A stretch of DNA of 64,000 nt from Microcebus murinus (lineage: Eukaryota > Chordata > Mammalia > Primates > Cheirogaleidae). The DNA lies in contig NC_134108.1 of assembly GCF_040939455.1 (NCBI RefSeq), positions 80,582,001 to 80,646,000 of the forward strand, in the 5' to 3' direction. Shown here in pieces: positions 23,228-34,613 of this stretch (the first letter of the stretch is position 1; each line of letters opens with the position of its first letter). The notes under the pieces were generated by a model. It saw only the letters and a list, made by a program, of their open reading frames with translations. It made no database searches and was not told where the DNA came from. The translations under genes and the position numbers were made by a program.

Positions 23228-23480
23228 CAAACAGATGGAGAAACATCTTTTTAAAATGTAAATCAAATCATGCAATGCCCCTGCTTAAAACCCTTGATGC
23301 AATTATGTTGCTCTTGGAATAAAATTCAAATTTCTTATCAAGGCCCATAAGACCTTACAAGATTTGGCCCTTATCTTTCTCTCCCACATCATTACACAAC
23401 AGTCCTCTCTACTCTCACTAGATTCGGGCCACTTTCTATTCCTGTGGTATGCCAAGTCCTTTCTCAGGCCAAGGTAATTC
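23228..23480 (+). mobile_element. L2 LINE fragment
   Basis: 'aatcaaatcatgcaatgcccctgcttaaaaccc' near 23261 and 'cccataagaccttacaagatttggcc' near 23343 follow the well-known L2 layout (sense). Old. Confidence 0.75.
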
Positions 23481-23489
23481 AATGCAGAA

Positions 23490-23636
23490 AAGATAGTCTC
23501 TAAATTGTGCTGGAACAACTGGATATTTGTACAAAAGAAATTAACTCTGATCCATGCATAACATCATACATAAAAATTAACTGAAAATGAATTATGGGCC
23601 TAAACATAAGAACTAAAACTATACAAATTCTAGGAA
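23490..23636 (+). mobile_element. L1 LINE (+), part left of the ERV insertion
   Basis: ORF2 sequence 'tgctggaacaactggatatttg' (near 23508) to 'gaactaaaactatacaaattctagg'. It resumes at 27841 with no loss, so this L1 was the target of the ERV copy. Confidence 0.85.
23625..23636. repeat. Target-site duplication, left copy (retroposed ERV)
   Basis: AAATTCTAGGAA here is repeated exactly at 27841-27852, right after the A-run. Twelve bases is the L1-endonuclease type length, not the 4-6 bp made by a retroviral integrase. Confidence 0.85.
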
Positions 23637-23715
23637 GAGGACATTAGTACTTTGAAACGGGAGTCTGCCAACCTCCTCATTTGCTGGCAGATTAAAAAAC
23701 TTCTCTTTCCTTCTC
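23637..23715 (+). repeat. ERV R region, 5' copy
   Basis: Shares 'gccaacctcctcatttgctggca' with the 3' copy at 27788-27809. The polyadenylation signal position reads ATTAAA here. Confidence 0.85.
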
Positions 23716-23780
23716 CTCAAACCACTTGTTCTCATTCTTCTGATGTGACCTTGGGGATAAGTGCTGCACTTTCGGTAACA
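23716..23780 (+). other. ERV U5 and possible primer-binding site
   Basis: U5 probably ends at TAACA (23776-23780), with LTR-style CA. A TGG at 23786 could begin the tRNA primer-binding site (TGGCATCCTTGGGTGG), but I could not match it to a tRNA. Confidence 0.45.
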
Positions 23781-23785
23781 GAATT

Positions 23786-25060
23786 TGGCATCCTTGGGTG
23801 GACCCATCAGCACCCCAGTGGAGTGGCACCCCACAACTGCTAGAAGAGGCAGGAAGCAGCCCTGGGTCAAAGTCGTGGTACAGGAGCAACTTCTGTTTGA
23901 GGTGAGAAAGCAAGGGACAGTCCCAGCAGCTGCCAGAGCCTGTTTTAGCTCCAGAGAACTCCAGTCTCTATTTCTCTGAAGTAGATGTGGCTCCCTGCAA
24001 CCTGAACTAAGTTCAGGAGAAAGGAGTGGATTTGGAAACGTCTAGAGAGTCTCAGCCATCTGTCTGTTAAGTAAGGTCCCCAGGTGCATCCTTAGACCCT
24101 GATTCCACCCATTTGGGGGATTTTCAGACCTTCCTCTTGGTTTATTTTGGCACCTTTCATCTTTTAGGGGTAGAAGTCACAAGGTTGAGTGGAAGAGAAA
24201 CTGGTTTGAATTTGGAGTTCATTTGCGATTCCCAGGGAATGAGGGGAGCTAGGCTGCCATTTGGAAACAGTTTCCCAGGGAATGGGGGGATCAGGCCACC
24301 TATCTGGAGGGGGTTTTGAACTTTCCAGCCCTGCGGGGCATTTGTTGGAGGCCCAGGGAATGGGGGGATTAAGCCACACATTTGGGGAGGGTTTTGAACT
24401 TCCCAGTTGGGGTGATATTTAGCCCCTTTGGATTCTCACTTGTGCAACTTCCAGCCCTACGGCAGGGCACTTGAGGCACCATCTGATGTGCCATTGGGGT
24501 GGCATTCGTCCACTTTGGATTCCTGTTTGTTTGATAGGCCCTGGTATTTTTGTGTTGAGGATTCCCTGTATCGTCTATTATTTGTGAGTTTTGTTACAAT
24601 ATAAGGAATCTCCTTCTCAAAGTCCAAATGTGGGCTGAATGGTTAACTTACAGCCACAAACCTATATGCAAAGAAAATGGTGTTATTGTAATCCAATGTA
24701 CATGCTTTAGTGTGAGGAGAAGTGGCCGTTAAGTGAAAATTCCCATTGCATTGATAGGTCTTGGCATTTTACATTGTTTGTGTTGGAAATTCCCCATATT
24801 ATTTGTGTCTGATTGTGGGTTTTTGTCTGAGTTTTTGTACTTATATCTAAAGTTTATTGTGATACCACTTGTATGGAGTGTAAGAAAAAGTGGCCATTGA
24901 TGGTCTGTGGTTTATTCTGAGCTGCTGAATTTTAAAATTCAGAGCTCAAATGGTCAACCTGCTACTATAGAGTTAAAATGTTGAGTCTCAAGCTTTCTGC
25001 CTGAGATAAATTCATTGTTTGTGGTACACAAAATGACCAGTGTTTATATGATTTTTGATA
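23786..25060 (+). other. ERV leader with short internal repeats
   Basis: Non-coding leader. The motif CCCAGGGAATG(A/G)GGGGA occurs at 24231, 24274 and 24352, and GGGTTTTGAACTT(T/C)CCAG occurs twice (24311 and 24389), giving a degenerate repeat of about 80 bp. T- and G-rich sequence of this type is common in class I ERV leaders. Confidence 0.6.
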
Positions 25061-26090
25061 AATGAGGTCCTCGCACCCCCACCAGAACCCCCACAGCCAG
25101 CCAGGGCAAGGCGCTGGGTGGGGCCACAGTCCAGGGGGTGGGCTCAGCAAGAGGGAGGATCAGCCCATGCAGCCCCTGGCTGAGCAGAACTCAGCAAGGG
25201 GGAAGGAATGTCTGCCGCCTCCGCCATCTTGGCACCTTGGGAGGGGCCAGGGAAGGCACCACCTGAACTAATTCTTCAGTCTCTTGCCCAGTAAATTATG
25301 ACTTGGGTTTGGAATGGTCTTTCTCAGCAGAAGACTCAGTTTGGGCCAGAGGGAACCCATAGCCAGCGTGGGGAATTTGCAGCAATATCAGATAGTAGGG
25401 CTTAAATGTACAAGAACAGCCAAAGGGTCCTTTGAGACAGTCAAAAGGAATGGGCAAAAAAGCCACCCCAGACTGACTTTTTTTAAAAGGAGGGTCTTGA
25501 AAGGAACATTGCCCAAGGTTGCAAAAGCCTCCAGGTAGCAAGAAGCCCCCGGGAGAGAAAATGTTCTTTTAAGTCCAGGATTCAGAAAGGGAAGGAGAGG
25601 GCTGGGGCCCTCTACCTCCAAATATCCCCACAGGAGCCCTGGAAAATATTGACAGTGGGGATTCACTTGGGGCTACACGGAGAGAAGCTGTCCAGGCTCC
25701 TTCCTCCAGCTGCCACTCCAACCCCAGCACCAGCCACACCCAGTGCTCTGTGAGCCAGGCAGGGAACGGTGTGTGGGGAGGGCGGAAGCAGCAGTGAGGC
25801 AGCTGTAGGCAAGCAGCTGAAGAGCTTAAATGGTAACCAGCTAAATGGAGGCAGAATTCTCATGGACTCGTTCTCCTACCTGAAGTTTTGGTTTGGCCTC
25901 TTATGAGGCACCAACATGAATGCACATATTTGGTGCATAATGCCTTAATGGATTTTGGGGTGGGGGCGGGGAGCTCATTTGGGAGGATCCTGTTTGCAAT
26001 GGACTGTTTATGTGCTCGGGACAGTCCAAGGACAGGAAGGCAACCTGCTACACAGGGAGCTCAACATGTTGGGGTCCAGTCTTTCAATGA
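25061..26090 (+). other. ERV internal sequence, gag/pol not resolved
   Basis: GC-richer than its surroundings (notably 25061-25260 and 25660-25800). Frames are short and I see no zinc-knuckle, protease or reverse transcriptase motif. This is probably deleted and shuffled gag-pol sequence. Confidence 0.45.
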
Positions 26091-26095
26091 TTAGC

Positions 26096-26960
26096 AGTTT
26101 CCCTCAGATGCCTAGGCTTGTATTGGTAGGTACCTTTTCAGGCTGGATAGAGGCTTGTCCTACCTGAATAGAGAGAACTTCCAAGGTTCCTAGATGGGCT
26201 CTTACCAGGAGCTACTGGCCTGAGATAGGGCTGAGTTCCTGCACACAGGAACAGGAGCAGGCCTTGGAGGACAATGGGATAATGGGCATTGGCAACCTAG
26301 GGAGAGAGGCAGAGCAGATAGAAAATGACATGCTAATGATGGACACCATGGACAGACAGCTGCAGAGACAGCTCAACAGCTCCTCCTCCTACGGTGAGAA
26401 TATCAACAGACACGCTATTGTCAACAGGACCCAGGAACACACTCCTCGGAGCCCTGGGCATTTTACAAGAGTGATAAGGAACCCTGTTTTTTGGCAGAGG
26501 TAATCTAGCAAGTAAACAAAGCCCTGGAATTGATGCAGGAAACCTATCTAAAGTGGAATATGGCATTGCCACTTGCCATTCTTTGGATAAGCGTAGCCCT
26601 TTAGAAGCAGGCTTGAAAAAAAATTAAATAAAGAAAGAAGCAGGCTTGAGTTAAGCCCCTAAGAAAGTTTATGAGAGACTCTTCCTAGCACCCAGAGGTA
26701 AGTGTGGTAATATAACCATGAGTAAAGAAAGCAGACAAAAAGAAATATGTCAAATGAGTGGATCAGGTGCTAACCACTATGCATGAGTTTGCCTTTTTCA
26801 GGTCCCTGTCCCAGTTGGAAGCAGAGAAGTGGAAGGGACCCTATGAAGTGCCTCTAACAACTCACACCTCATTAAAATGGTCAGAAGTGAAACCTTGGGT
26901 CCATCATACCAAAGTAAAGATATGTAGTCCCCAGCGGAGGGGCCAATCTTTAGGCAATCT
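26096..26960 (+). pseudogene. Retroviral integrase (pol) remnant, broken
   Basis: Integrase pieces appear in order. 26096-26166 encodes MPRLVLVGTFSGWIEACP, matching the catalytic-core strand of gammaretroviral integrases, but the usual catalytic Asp before TFSGW is Gly here. 26510-26600 encodes a stretch with QETYLKW. 26758-26960 ends with GPYEVPLTTHTSLKW and WVHHTKVK, the C-terminal DNA-binding domain of gamma-type integrases. Stops, frame changes and an unrecognised stretch (26200-26500) separate the pieces. In a live virus this enzyme would insert viral DNA into the host chromosome; this copy cannot. Reverse transcriptase and RNase H are not seen. Confidence 0.75.
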
Positions 26961-26984
26961 AAAGTGTCTCTTTGAGAAAAAGAA

Positions 26985-27460
26985 AACAATGAAACTGATG
27001 ATATTTTTGCTAATCTTTCTTTGGATACTTGTTCTGTCTGTAGGATAGAGGGACATACATCTCCACAGTGAGGATTTCCCCAGGCTATTGCCTACTCTGC
27101 TGATCATCTTGCTGCTAGGTTCATTATCTAAACCTTGTTTGGTGCTGTATATAATTTATAAATTTGCAGAAGCCAGCCTCTGGAATCACCCACAGTGTGC
27201 AACTAATAGCTCTGCACTCAGAGTTCCCATGTTTCTCTTCTAACCCAACCATGTATCTGGGTTAGATATAGGGTTGCATCATGTGCAAGGCAACCATCCA
27301 TTCTTCCTTGTCAATCATCACTGTTGTAGTTATTGCTTATGACTTTTTCTACCTGGTAATCTGTTGTTGTAAATATCCTGGCAAAGCTTTGCAATGGCAT
27401 ACCTAATAAACCTTCCATCTAGGACATAGTGCCAATTCAGCAGGAAGTAGTTTGATGACT
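26985..27460 (+). pseudogene. Possible env remnant of the ERV
   Basis: After the integrase tail, a short hydrophobic run with FLLIFLWILVL is encoded at 26998-27045, where an env signal peptide would sit. A second hydrophobic stretch follows near 27085-27160. Frames are closed by many stops. Position and hydrophobicity alone suggest env, which is otherwise deleted. Confidence 0.35.
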
Positions 27461-27513
27461 ACATCACCCCTCCTCCCATAAATATGGAAGGGCAATAATG
27501 ACAGTGGGGAATG

Positions 27514-27755
27514 TGTAACAGAAGAAATGGCTTGAAAAATGGCAAAAGTGTTTTATGTCTCTTTAAAACACCCCCACTCCTTTTGGAGAGCTTGGACCTG
27601 CATTGCTGCCTCAGGGCAGTGGTCAGGAGGGGCAGGGCAGTATCTTTTGTTCTTTGTGCCATAGGAGATGGGATTAATCCAGGTGGAAGTAATGAGATTG
27701 TCACAGCCAAAGATGGGACTGATCAGAACCTTTAAAAGCTCTGTACTTCTGCTCA
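27514..27755 (+). promoter_or_regulatory. ERV U3 (promoter region of the 3' LTR)
   Basis: It starts TGTAACAG right after a purine stretch (GGGGAATG) that fits a decayed polypurine tract. A TATA-like TTTAAAAG at 27731-27738 sits 25 bases before the start of R at 27756, the correct spacing for a transcription start. It probably has little or no activity now. Confidence 0.65.
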
Positions 27756-27833
27756 GAAGGATGTTGGTGCTTTGAGATGGGAGTATGCCAACCTCCTCAT
27801 TTGCTGGCAAAGTAATAAACCTCTTTCCTTCTC
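27756..27833 (+). terminator. ERV R region, 3' copy, with poly(A) signal
   Basis: AATAAA at 27814-27819 is followed 14 bases later by the A-run (27834 on). This marks the cleavage point at which the copied RNA ended. Confidence 0.8.
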
Positions 27834-27840
27834 AAAAAAA

Positions 27841-28957
27841 AAATTCTAGGAAAAAAAAAATAGAAGAAAATCATTGTGACCTGGGTCAGTCAAAGATTTC
27901 TTAAATAGGACACAATAAATAAAATCTACAAAAGAAAAGAAACTGATAAAGTACATTTCATCAAAATCAAACTTTTATTCTTAGAAAGACATGGGTGAGA
28001 GAATAAAAAGGCAAATCATCTATATTAGGAGAAAATATCTTCAAAATACATATCTAACAAAGGGCATGTATCCAAAATATAAAAAGAACTCTTACAACTC
28101 AATAAGAAGACAAACAAGCTAGTAATAAGAAGACAAAAAGATATGAACAGAAACTTCACAAAAGAAGATTAAAAAATGGAGAATAACCACACGAAAATAC
28201 TCTGAACATTGGAAGTCATCAAGTAAATGAAATTAAAAATGACAAAATCACAATGAAATAACACTTTGCACCCACTAGCACTGTTAAAATTAAAAATGCT
28301 GACAATACCAAGTGTTCACAATGACGTGGTGCAAAGACAACACTGGTACATTACAGGTGGGAATACGAAATGTCATAGCCACTTTGGAGGTCAGTACGGC
28401 AGCATCACATAGTTAAACATACCCATCAGTCCCACTTTTAGGCATTTACCCAAGAGAAATGAAAATGTGTGTTCACTTGAACATTAATGCACAAAGGATT
28501 ATCCACAACTGCCACTATCTGAAAACAATCCAAATGTTCACCAACCTGTGAACAGATAAATTGTGCTATATCCATATAATGGAATACTACTCAGTAATAA
28601 AAAGGAACAACAAGAAATACACACAACAACACGGATGAATCTCAAAAGCATTATGTCAAGTGGAAGAAAACAAACACAAACTGCTAGATGCCATTTGATT
28701 CCATTACATGAAATTCTAGAAAAAGTCAAAGCACACTGAGGGAAACCAGAGCAGGGAGGGGTTGCCTGGAACTGGAAGTTGGGGCAGGGAATCAACTACA
28801 AAGAGGCAGAAGAAACTTGCTAGGGTGATAAAACTGTTTTATATCTTGAATACAATTACCAGAATTCATCAAACTCTGTCCAATTGCCAACATCCATCAA
28901 ACGTGTGCTTAAACCAGGTATCTTTTATGCTTTGTAAGTCAATAAAGCCAAAAAATT
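27841..28957 (+). mobile_element. L1 LINE (+), part right of the ERV, through its 3' end
   Basis: Resumes L1 ORF2 ('tagaagaaaatcattgtgacc') and runs through 'ctatatccatataatggaatactactcag' (near 28566) to the 3' UTR ending 'gtcaataaagccaaaaaat'. An old L1M-type 3' end. It starts with the right copy of the target duplication. Confidence 0.85.
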
Positions 28958-28959
28958 AG

Positions 28960-29740
28960 CAGTAACCACAATCATTGTTCAAAACTATACTGGCTTAAAA
29001 TTAGAGAGAAGAAAAATATTTCATCACATTATTTAGAACTACCATTGCATGGTGATAATAAAAACGATATTGACTTTGAGGTGCAGAAATGAAAACAGGA
29101 TTTAGTGAAAGTCTGCATGATGAGTGGACCCCACAAAACTCTTTTTTCCCACATTGCTTCTAAAATACTTGCAGTCTTCGTGTTCCCCCAGGCATTTCAA
29201 GGATTATTTTCTAGCAAAGCAAGATAATTCCAGAAAAAAAAGTTCTTCAAATATGGATAGGGGAAGTCACCCAGTGAATAGGTGGCTCACATCCAATCCC
29301 CTTAGAGAAAATCCCAGCAAATGGAAATGTCACCCGCACATACAACTTCTTACTATCTCACCCACAACTACTCAGAGACATCCCGGAATCATCACATGAT
29401 GTGATGAGACGAAGAAAATCATAAAAAGGACACGGAGACAATGTATGAAACAGGAAAAAACTGCAACAATGAGGATTAACATTAAATAAAATCCGAGAAA
29501 ATTATGGCTTCCAGTCAGTCAATGCATAAATATTTAAGATTGAGTTAGACAACCACCTGACAGAAATAATTCCATTGATTCATTCCGTGAAACATTTTGG
29601 GGACTCACTACAGTTTTACATTGTGCTGAGGTTTGCCTTGTTGAATTAGATGGAATTAAATTAATTCCAAATAATTATTCAATTAAATTAATTAATTAAT
29701 GGGAAAATACTGAAGTTGGTTTCACAAGACCATGCTTCAT
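28960..29740. other. Unique sequence, no gene seen
   Basis: No repeat recognised. A 91-codon frame (29124-29399) has no recognisable domain. AT-rich block at 29640-29700. Confidence 0.55.
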
Positions 29741-29744
29741 GTTC

Positions 29745-29830
29745 TCACTAATAATTTGCTCTTGAGCAAATCGTTTATCTTTCATGGACCTCCGTTTACT
29801 CGTTCCTCAACTGGGCATAAAAATATTTGA
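29745..29830 (+). repeat. MIR-like SINE fragment
   Basis: 'cttgagcaaatcgtttatc...cctccgtttactcgttcctcaactgggcataaa' is the MIR central layout, eroded. Confidence 0.5.
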
Positions 29831-31029
29831 CCTTGGGTTGGTGAAGGGAGTAGTGACTTTAAGGGGGCCCAGGAGATCTGCTGGCATTTTGGTAATGCTC
29901 TGTGTCTCGACCTGTGGGTGTGCTTAATTTGAGAGCATTCATCCACCGTATACCTATGTCTTGTATACTTTTCCCCAGGTATAGGATACTTCAATGAAAA
30001 GATTGCCCCCAAAATCTGGATGGATTTTAAAGCCTCTTCCCAACCTGAATGAATTTATGATTTTATGACTGTTTTGAGTAAGGCATTATTGTAGAGAAAA
30101 GATATCTGGACAGGAAATTTTAAAACATTATTGTAGACCCAGCTTTTCACCAACTAACTGTGACCTTTAATCAAACACCCAGTCCCAACAGGACTCCATT
30201 TTCTTAGGTATGCATTGAAAGGTTGAATCATTTTAGATTTTCTCCAATGTCCCTCACATTGTAAAAGTCTGTGATTATCGTTATAAACCTTTAGCCCAAA
30301 CTGCTGGCTTACAAAAGTACTGTCACACAGAATTGTTTGCAGCCCTTCTGCTGTGAACATATAAGCATCAAGTGACATTTTTGGTTTGCAAATTATACTA
30401 ATGAGAAGCATGACTTATTCTCATAATTGAGTTCTAGCTCCTACCTAAAATATTCCTCATACCATTAATTTGCTTAGGGAACCATTCTCTTAGTAATAAA
30501 AAGTTGAGAATAAGTAGTTTTACTGTACTCTGTAAATATTTTTTAGTGGGCACTCCTCAAAACGTTGTTCCTCTCCCCTGCTTTGCTTTTATAGTCTCTG
30601 CCCACGCATTTCTTTTTTTTTCCCCCTCAGAGAAAGAAATAGAGGAATAAAGCCTGACCCTCTAGCTTTATTCCTCTATTCGAAAAGCTCATAAAACTTT
30701 TTAATTTAAAAATCATTACTCTTCAGATCTGCCTATGAATCTTTATTTGAAACAGAGAAATAACGGGAGTTATGTTGAGTTTTTGACAAAGATTGTAAAT
30801 TCTTTAATTCTTTTCTCTATAAACTATATCATTTATAGGCCTAGTTCAGGGATTAATGGATCATCTAGCATGAGCTATATCTCGACTCTGGATAAGTGTT
30901 TTTCTTTCCCCAAAGTTTAATAGACGGAAAGTACTTCTTAAAACTTTAATGTTATTAACACTGTTAAGAAAGATGAGTTTTTCTGAAAATATTTTACAGG
31001 AATCTCTCCCTAAGGAAGCCTCTTGGAAG
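29831..31029. other. Unique sequence with one strong hairpin
   Basis: No gene seen. The one notable structure is the inverted repeat at 30638-30680, listed separately. Confidence 0.55.
30638..30680. repeat. Perfect 16-bp inverted repeat, 11-base loop
   Basis: Arm AATAGAGGAATAAAGC (30638-30653) pairs perfectly with GCTTTATTCCTCTATT (30665-30680) around the loop CTGACCCTCTA. It is preceded by a strong polypyrimidine tract ending CCCCCTCAG (30621-30630). Confidence 0.9.
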
Positions 31030-31112
31030 ACTCCTTGAGGCTTTTTTGTTTTTGTTTTGTTTTGTTTTGTTTTTTGCTTGTTGTTCTTGCTTTGTTTTGT
31101 TTTTTTATTTTT
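31030..31112. repeat. (TTTTG)n-rich low-complexity tract
   Basis: Repeated gttttgttttgtttt with interruptions. Confidence 0.85.
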
Positions 31113-31114
31113 TA

Positions 31115-31330
31115 AAAATAGATTTTTATTGTGTATATTTAAGGTATACAACATGATGTGATGGGATACATATAGGTAGTGAAAAGGTTACTACAGTGAA
31201 CCAAATGAAAATATCCATCATCTCACATAGTTGCCCATTTTGTTTTTGTGGCAAGCACAGCTAAAATCTACTCATTTAGCAAGAATCCCAAATAGTATAA
31301 TTTTACCTATAGTCCCTTGAGCCTATTTTG
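31115..31330 (-). mobile_element. L1 3'-UTR fragment, minus strand
   Basis: 'aaggtatacaacatgatgtgatggg' and 'atatccatcatctcacatag' are antisense L1MA/L1P-type 3'-UTR blocks. Confidence 0.55.
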
Positions 31331-32419
31331 AAGTGTACCAAAAGCTTTCACTGTTTGGGTCAGTTATTTTTATACATTTTATTCTTTCTACTCTGTTACT
31401 ACTTTGTCATTCTCTTGAAGAAAGGTAGACAATTTGATGTTGGCAATTTCTTTCTGAGCCTCTGGGAATTTGGACAACAGATTATTTCGATTTCAAAATT
31501 ATCCATATTTGGCGTTTTCATCATCCCATCCCTTATAGAAATAGTATTTGGGTACTACATTTCTAGGAGTTAACAAGACAACCGACCTACTGCGAAACTA
31601 TAGTACGTGCTTGACAAATTAGTTCCTCATATGTTTTCAAGACACCTTGCTTTCAAATTTCAATGTTTTTCCTCATTTCTTAGAAGTCTCTGTACTAAAA
31701 AATACAAAGTCCTAAGAAAGCAAGAATTCGCTGTAAAAGGTAGCTTGTCACATTATTCTTGAAGTGGATATACATTTCTATTTTCCCTCACAAAGTTTAT
31801 AGACTCAACAAAGAAACTGAAGAGGCCTTGAAAAGAGATGCCCTTAAGTCACCTCGGAAAGGTAATTATCTCTCTTTTCCTTAAAAATATCCAGAAGTCT
31901 ACCCAGGCCTCTGCTGTTAATGGGCTGTGTTACTGCCAACCTTCCAGCAAACACAAAGCTCTTCTGCTCTCTGACTGTCACATTTTTCTTTCCTAGAGAA
32001 AAATCACCTTCTCCCCTCTTTGCCAAACAATATCCCTTTTTAAATTTTAAATCCATTCTTCTCAGTCCTCTCCTCCTGAAATAAGACTGACCCATGAAAA
32101 AACAATCATCTATCTCTTGGTGTGTCTAGAGATTTCTTCTCTTGGAGGAAGAAAGAGACACTCTGATACAAGATCATGTTTCCTCTGGACACCTTCCCTA
32201 AGGTCAGGAACAAAAGCCTCTATATCCCTATATCAGCATTTGCAAATCCAGTCTAAAAGAAAAGCAGGGCTTACCCCCAAGAGTGTCCTGCCCTTCTACA
32301 GATCAGCTTGTCTCTAGTTAAATGATAGCAGCCACCAAAACATCACACACTGCACCCCAGTGCCTAGTTGGTCCAGGTCACAGTGCCAGGCACTGGGAAC
32401 ACCAATGGGTTCAGCTATA
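31331..32419. other. Unique sequence, no gene seen
   Basis: No recognised repeat. Frames of up to 83 codons without domains. Confidence 0.5.
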
Positions 32420-32605
32420 GTCAACATAACCACCTTGTTCAGCCTTCACTTATTCAATTCTTTTAAGTTTATAAGGATCTACCACGAAAAAAATATTACG
32501 TTTGATCTTTACAACAATCCTCTGAGGAAGACAGGACAGGAAAATAGATTGTTTTTTCCATTATATAGAAAGAAACAAAGGAACAATACCACCTTTGCAT
32601 TTTAG
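32420..32605 (-). repeat. MIR/L2-like fragment
   Basis: The 'tttacaacaatcctctgaggaag...gaaacaaagg' order is an eroded antisense MIR tail. Confidence 0.4.
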
Positions 32606-32700
32606 GAAGGTAAAGAACGAGAACCCAACTTCCCTTTTCTTCAAGTCCATGCCCTCACAGCCCCCACCTGTAGCCTCCAGTCTTAATCGTGGAACATCCA

Positions 32701-33120
32701 TGCCATGGTTTGGATAGGGTTGGTTTGTCCCTCACTAAATCTCATGGTGAAATTTGATCTCCAATGTTGGAGGTGAGGGTCTACCAGAGGTGTTTGGTCA
32801 TGGGAGCAGATTCCTCATGAATAGATTAATGTCACCCCATCCACAAGTGAGTGGGCTCCCACTCTGAAAGAGCTGGTTGTTATACAGAACCTGGTACCTC
32901 CCACTCTCTCTCTTGCTTCCTCTCTCACCATGAGATCTCTGCACCCACCGGCTCCCCTCTGCCTTCTGCAAGGAGTGGAAACAGCCTGAAGCCTTCACTA
33001 GATTCTAGTGCCCAACTACGAACCATCCAGCTATCAGAGTCATGGGACGGATAAAACTTTTTTCTTTATACATTGCCCAGCCTCAGGTATCCCTTTATAG
33101 AAACACAAAATGGACTAACA
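32701..33120 (+). mobile_element. MaLR-type solo LTR, plus strand
   Basis: It runs from TGCCATGGTTTGGA to the 'ataaaactttttt' and 'cccagcctcaggtatccctttatag' end typical of MST/THE-type LTRs, closing 'aaatggactaaca'. No internal sequence follows, so it is a solo LTR. The same LTR type occurs at 39296. Confidence 0.8.
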
Positions 33121-33124
33121 CAAT

Positions 33125-33815
33125 CTCACAATAACTCCACTTGTTTGATTCTCTCCTCTCCTGTAATTTTTTCATTGCATATATGTTATAGTGTAGGAGT
33201 ACAAACGGCAGTTGTCTTTCAACTAAAACCCAAATAAGCTCTTTTTAAAAACTATTCCCATGTGTCACATTAATTGTATTAAAGTTGTTTCTCCAAGAAA
33301 ATTTAACTTAGTGATGATACTTGTGGCAGATTTAATTCTATTATTATTGGTCAATAGTGGGTAAAATCAAAAGTGTACAGTTTCAGGGAAATCATCAATC
33401 CAATGGGCAAATAGGAAACTATCTAGTGAGGAATGGAGCCTGCCATTATAAGTGAAGCAATATTCTGAAATACCATGGAGAGAATCTCTTAGTCTCCAAC
33501 TGGCTGGGTCCCAGATGTCATCTTTCTTCCTGAGCTAATGGAAAAGCAGGTATTCAGCAGGATCACTGTTATTTCTCACCACTGCTGTGTGTGAGTCTAA
33601 GAACATCATTAACAAGGAACATCGTCCCAGGACAGCTGCCACCTGCATAATCCCCAAGATGGTTAATAAGTGTCTTTGTGTCTTTGTCTGCCTTGGCATT
33701 TGTCCTTGCCAATACACTATCAACAAAGAAAATGTACTTTAGGCTGAGCAAACACATCAGAGTTTATGAGATGATGGTGTTTGATTTTTAGAATAAATGA
33801 GATCATTATTTATAC
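33125..33815. other. Unique sequence, no gene seen
   Basis: No recognisable repeat or coding block. Confidence 0.5.
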
Positions 33816-33817
33816 CA

Positions 33818-34200
<383 letters not shown>

Positions 34201-34290
34201 CAGACACAGTATTTACCTGAAGGAATTGACAATATAAATGAAGATGCAAGACTTGGATCTTAAAATGTAAAGTACCATTACAATATAGTA

Positions 34291-34613
34291 TTGTCATGCA
34301 TCACTTAACAACAGGGTTACATTCTGAGGAAGGCTTCATAGGTAATTTCATTCTTGTGTGAATATCATAGAGTGTACTTACACAAACCTAGATGGTATAG
34401 CCTACTACACACCTAAGCTATATGACACAGCCTATTGCTCCTAGGCTACAAACCTGTAAAGCATATTCCTACACTGAATACTGTAAACAACTGTAATGCA
34501 ATGGTAAGCACTTGTGTAACTAAACATAGAAAAAGTACAGTCATAATCTTATGGGACTACCATCACATTAGGGTCTGTGTTTGACCAAAATGTTGTTATG
34601 CAGTGTGTGACTG
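34291..34613 (-). mobile_element. MER2-type (Tigger-derived) DNA transposon
   Basis: 323 bp with TA flanks at 34289-34290 and 34614-34615. Middle blocks 'gagtgtacttacacaaacctagatgg' and 'gcctattgctcctaggctacaaacctg' are diagnostic of this internally deleted Tigger group. Its right end is the same terminus as that of the 4556-5227 element. Non-coding. Confidence 0.85.

Larger units (their letters stand above)
23637..27833 (+). mobile_element. Class I (gamma-type) ERV, L1-retroposed RNA copy
   Basis: The insert has the layout R-U5-internal-U3-R-poly(A), the structure of a retroviral RNA and not of a provirus. R at the left end (23637-23715) matches R at the right end (27756-27833) and both are about 78 bp. 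No U3 precedes the first R. No U5 follows the second R, which instead ends in an A-run. Twelve-base duplications flank the whole insert. A leader of about 1.2 kb, GC-rich middle sequence, integrase fragments, short hydrophobic segments and U3 follow. At 4.2 kb it is about half the usual proviral length, with most of gag, pol and env deleted or unrecognisable. It is therefore a dead processed copy. Class I assignment rests on the integrase motifs. The named family is unknown to me. Confidence 0.85.
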
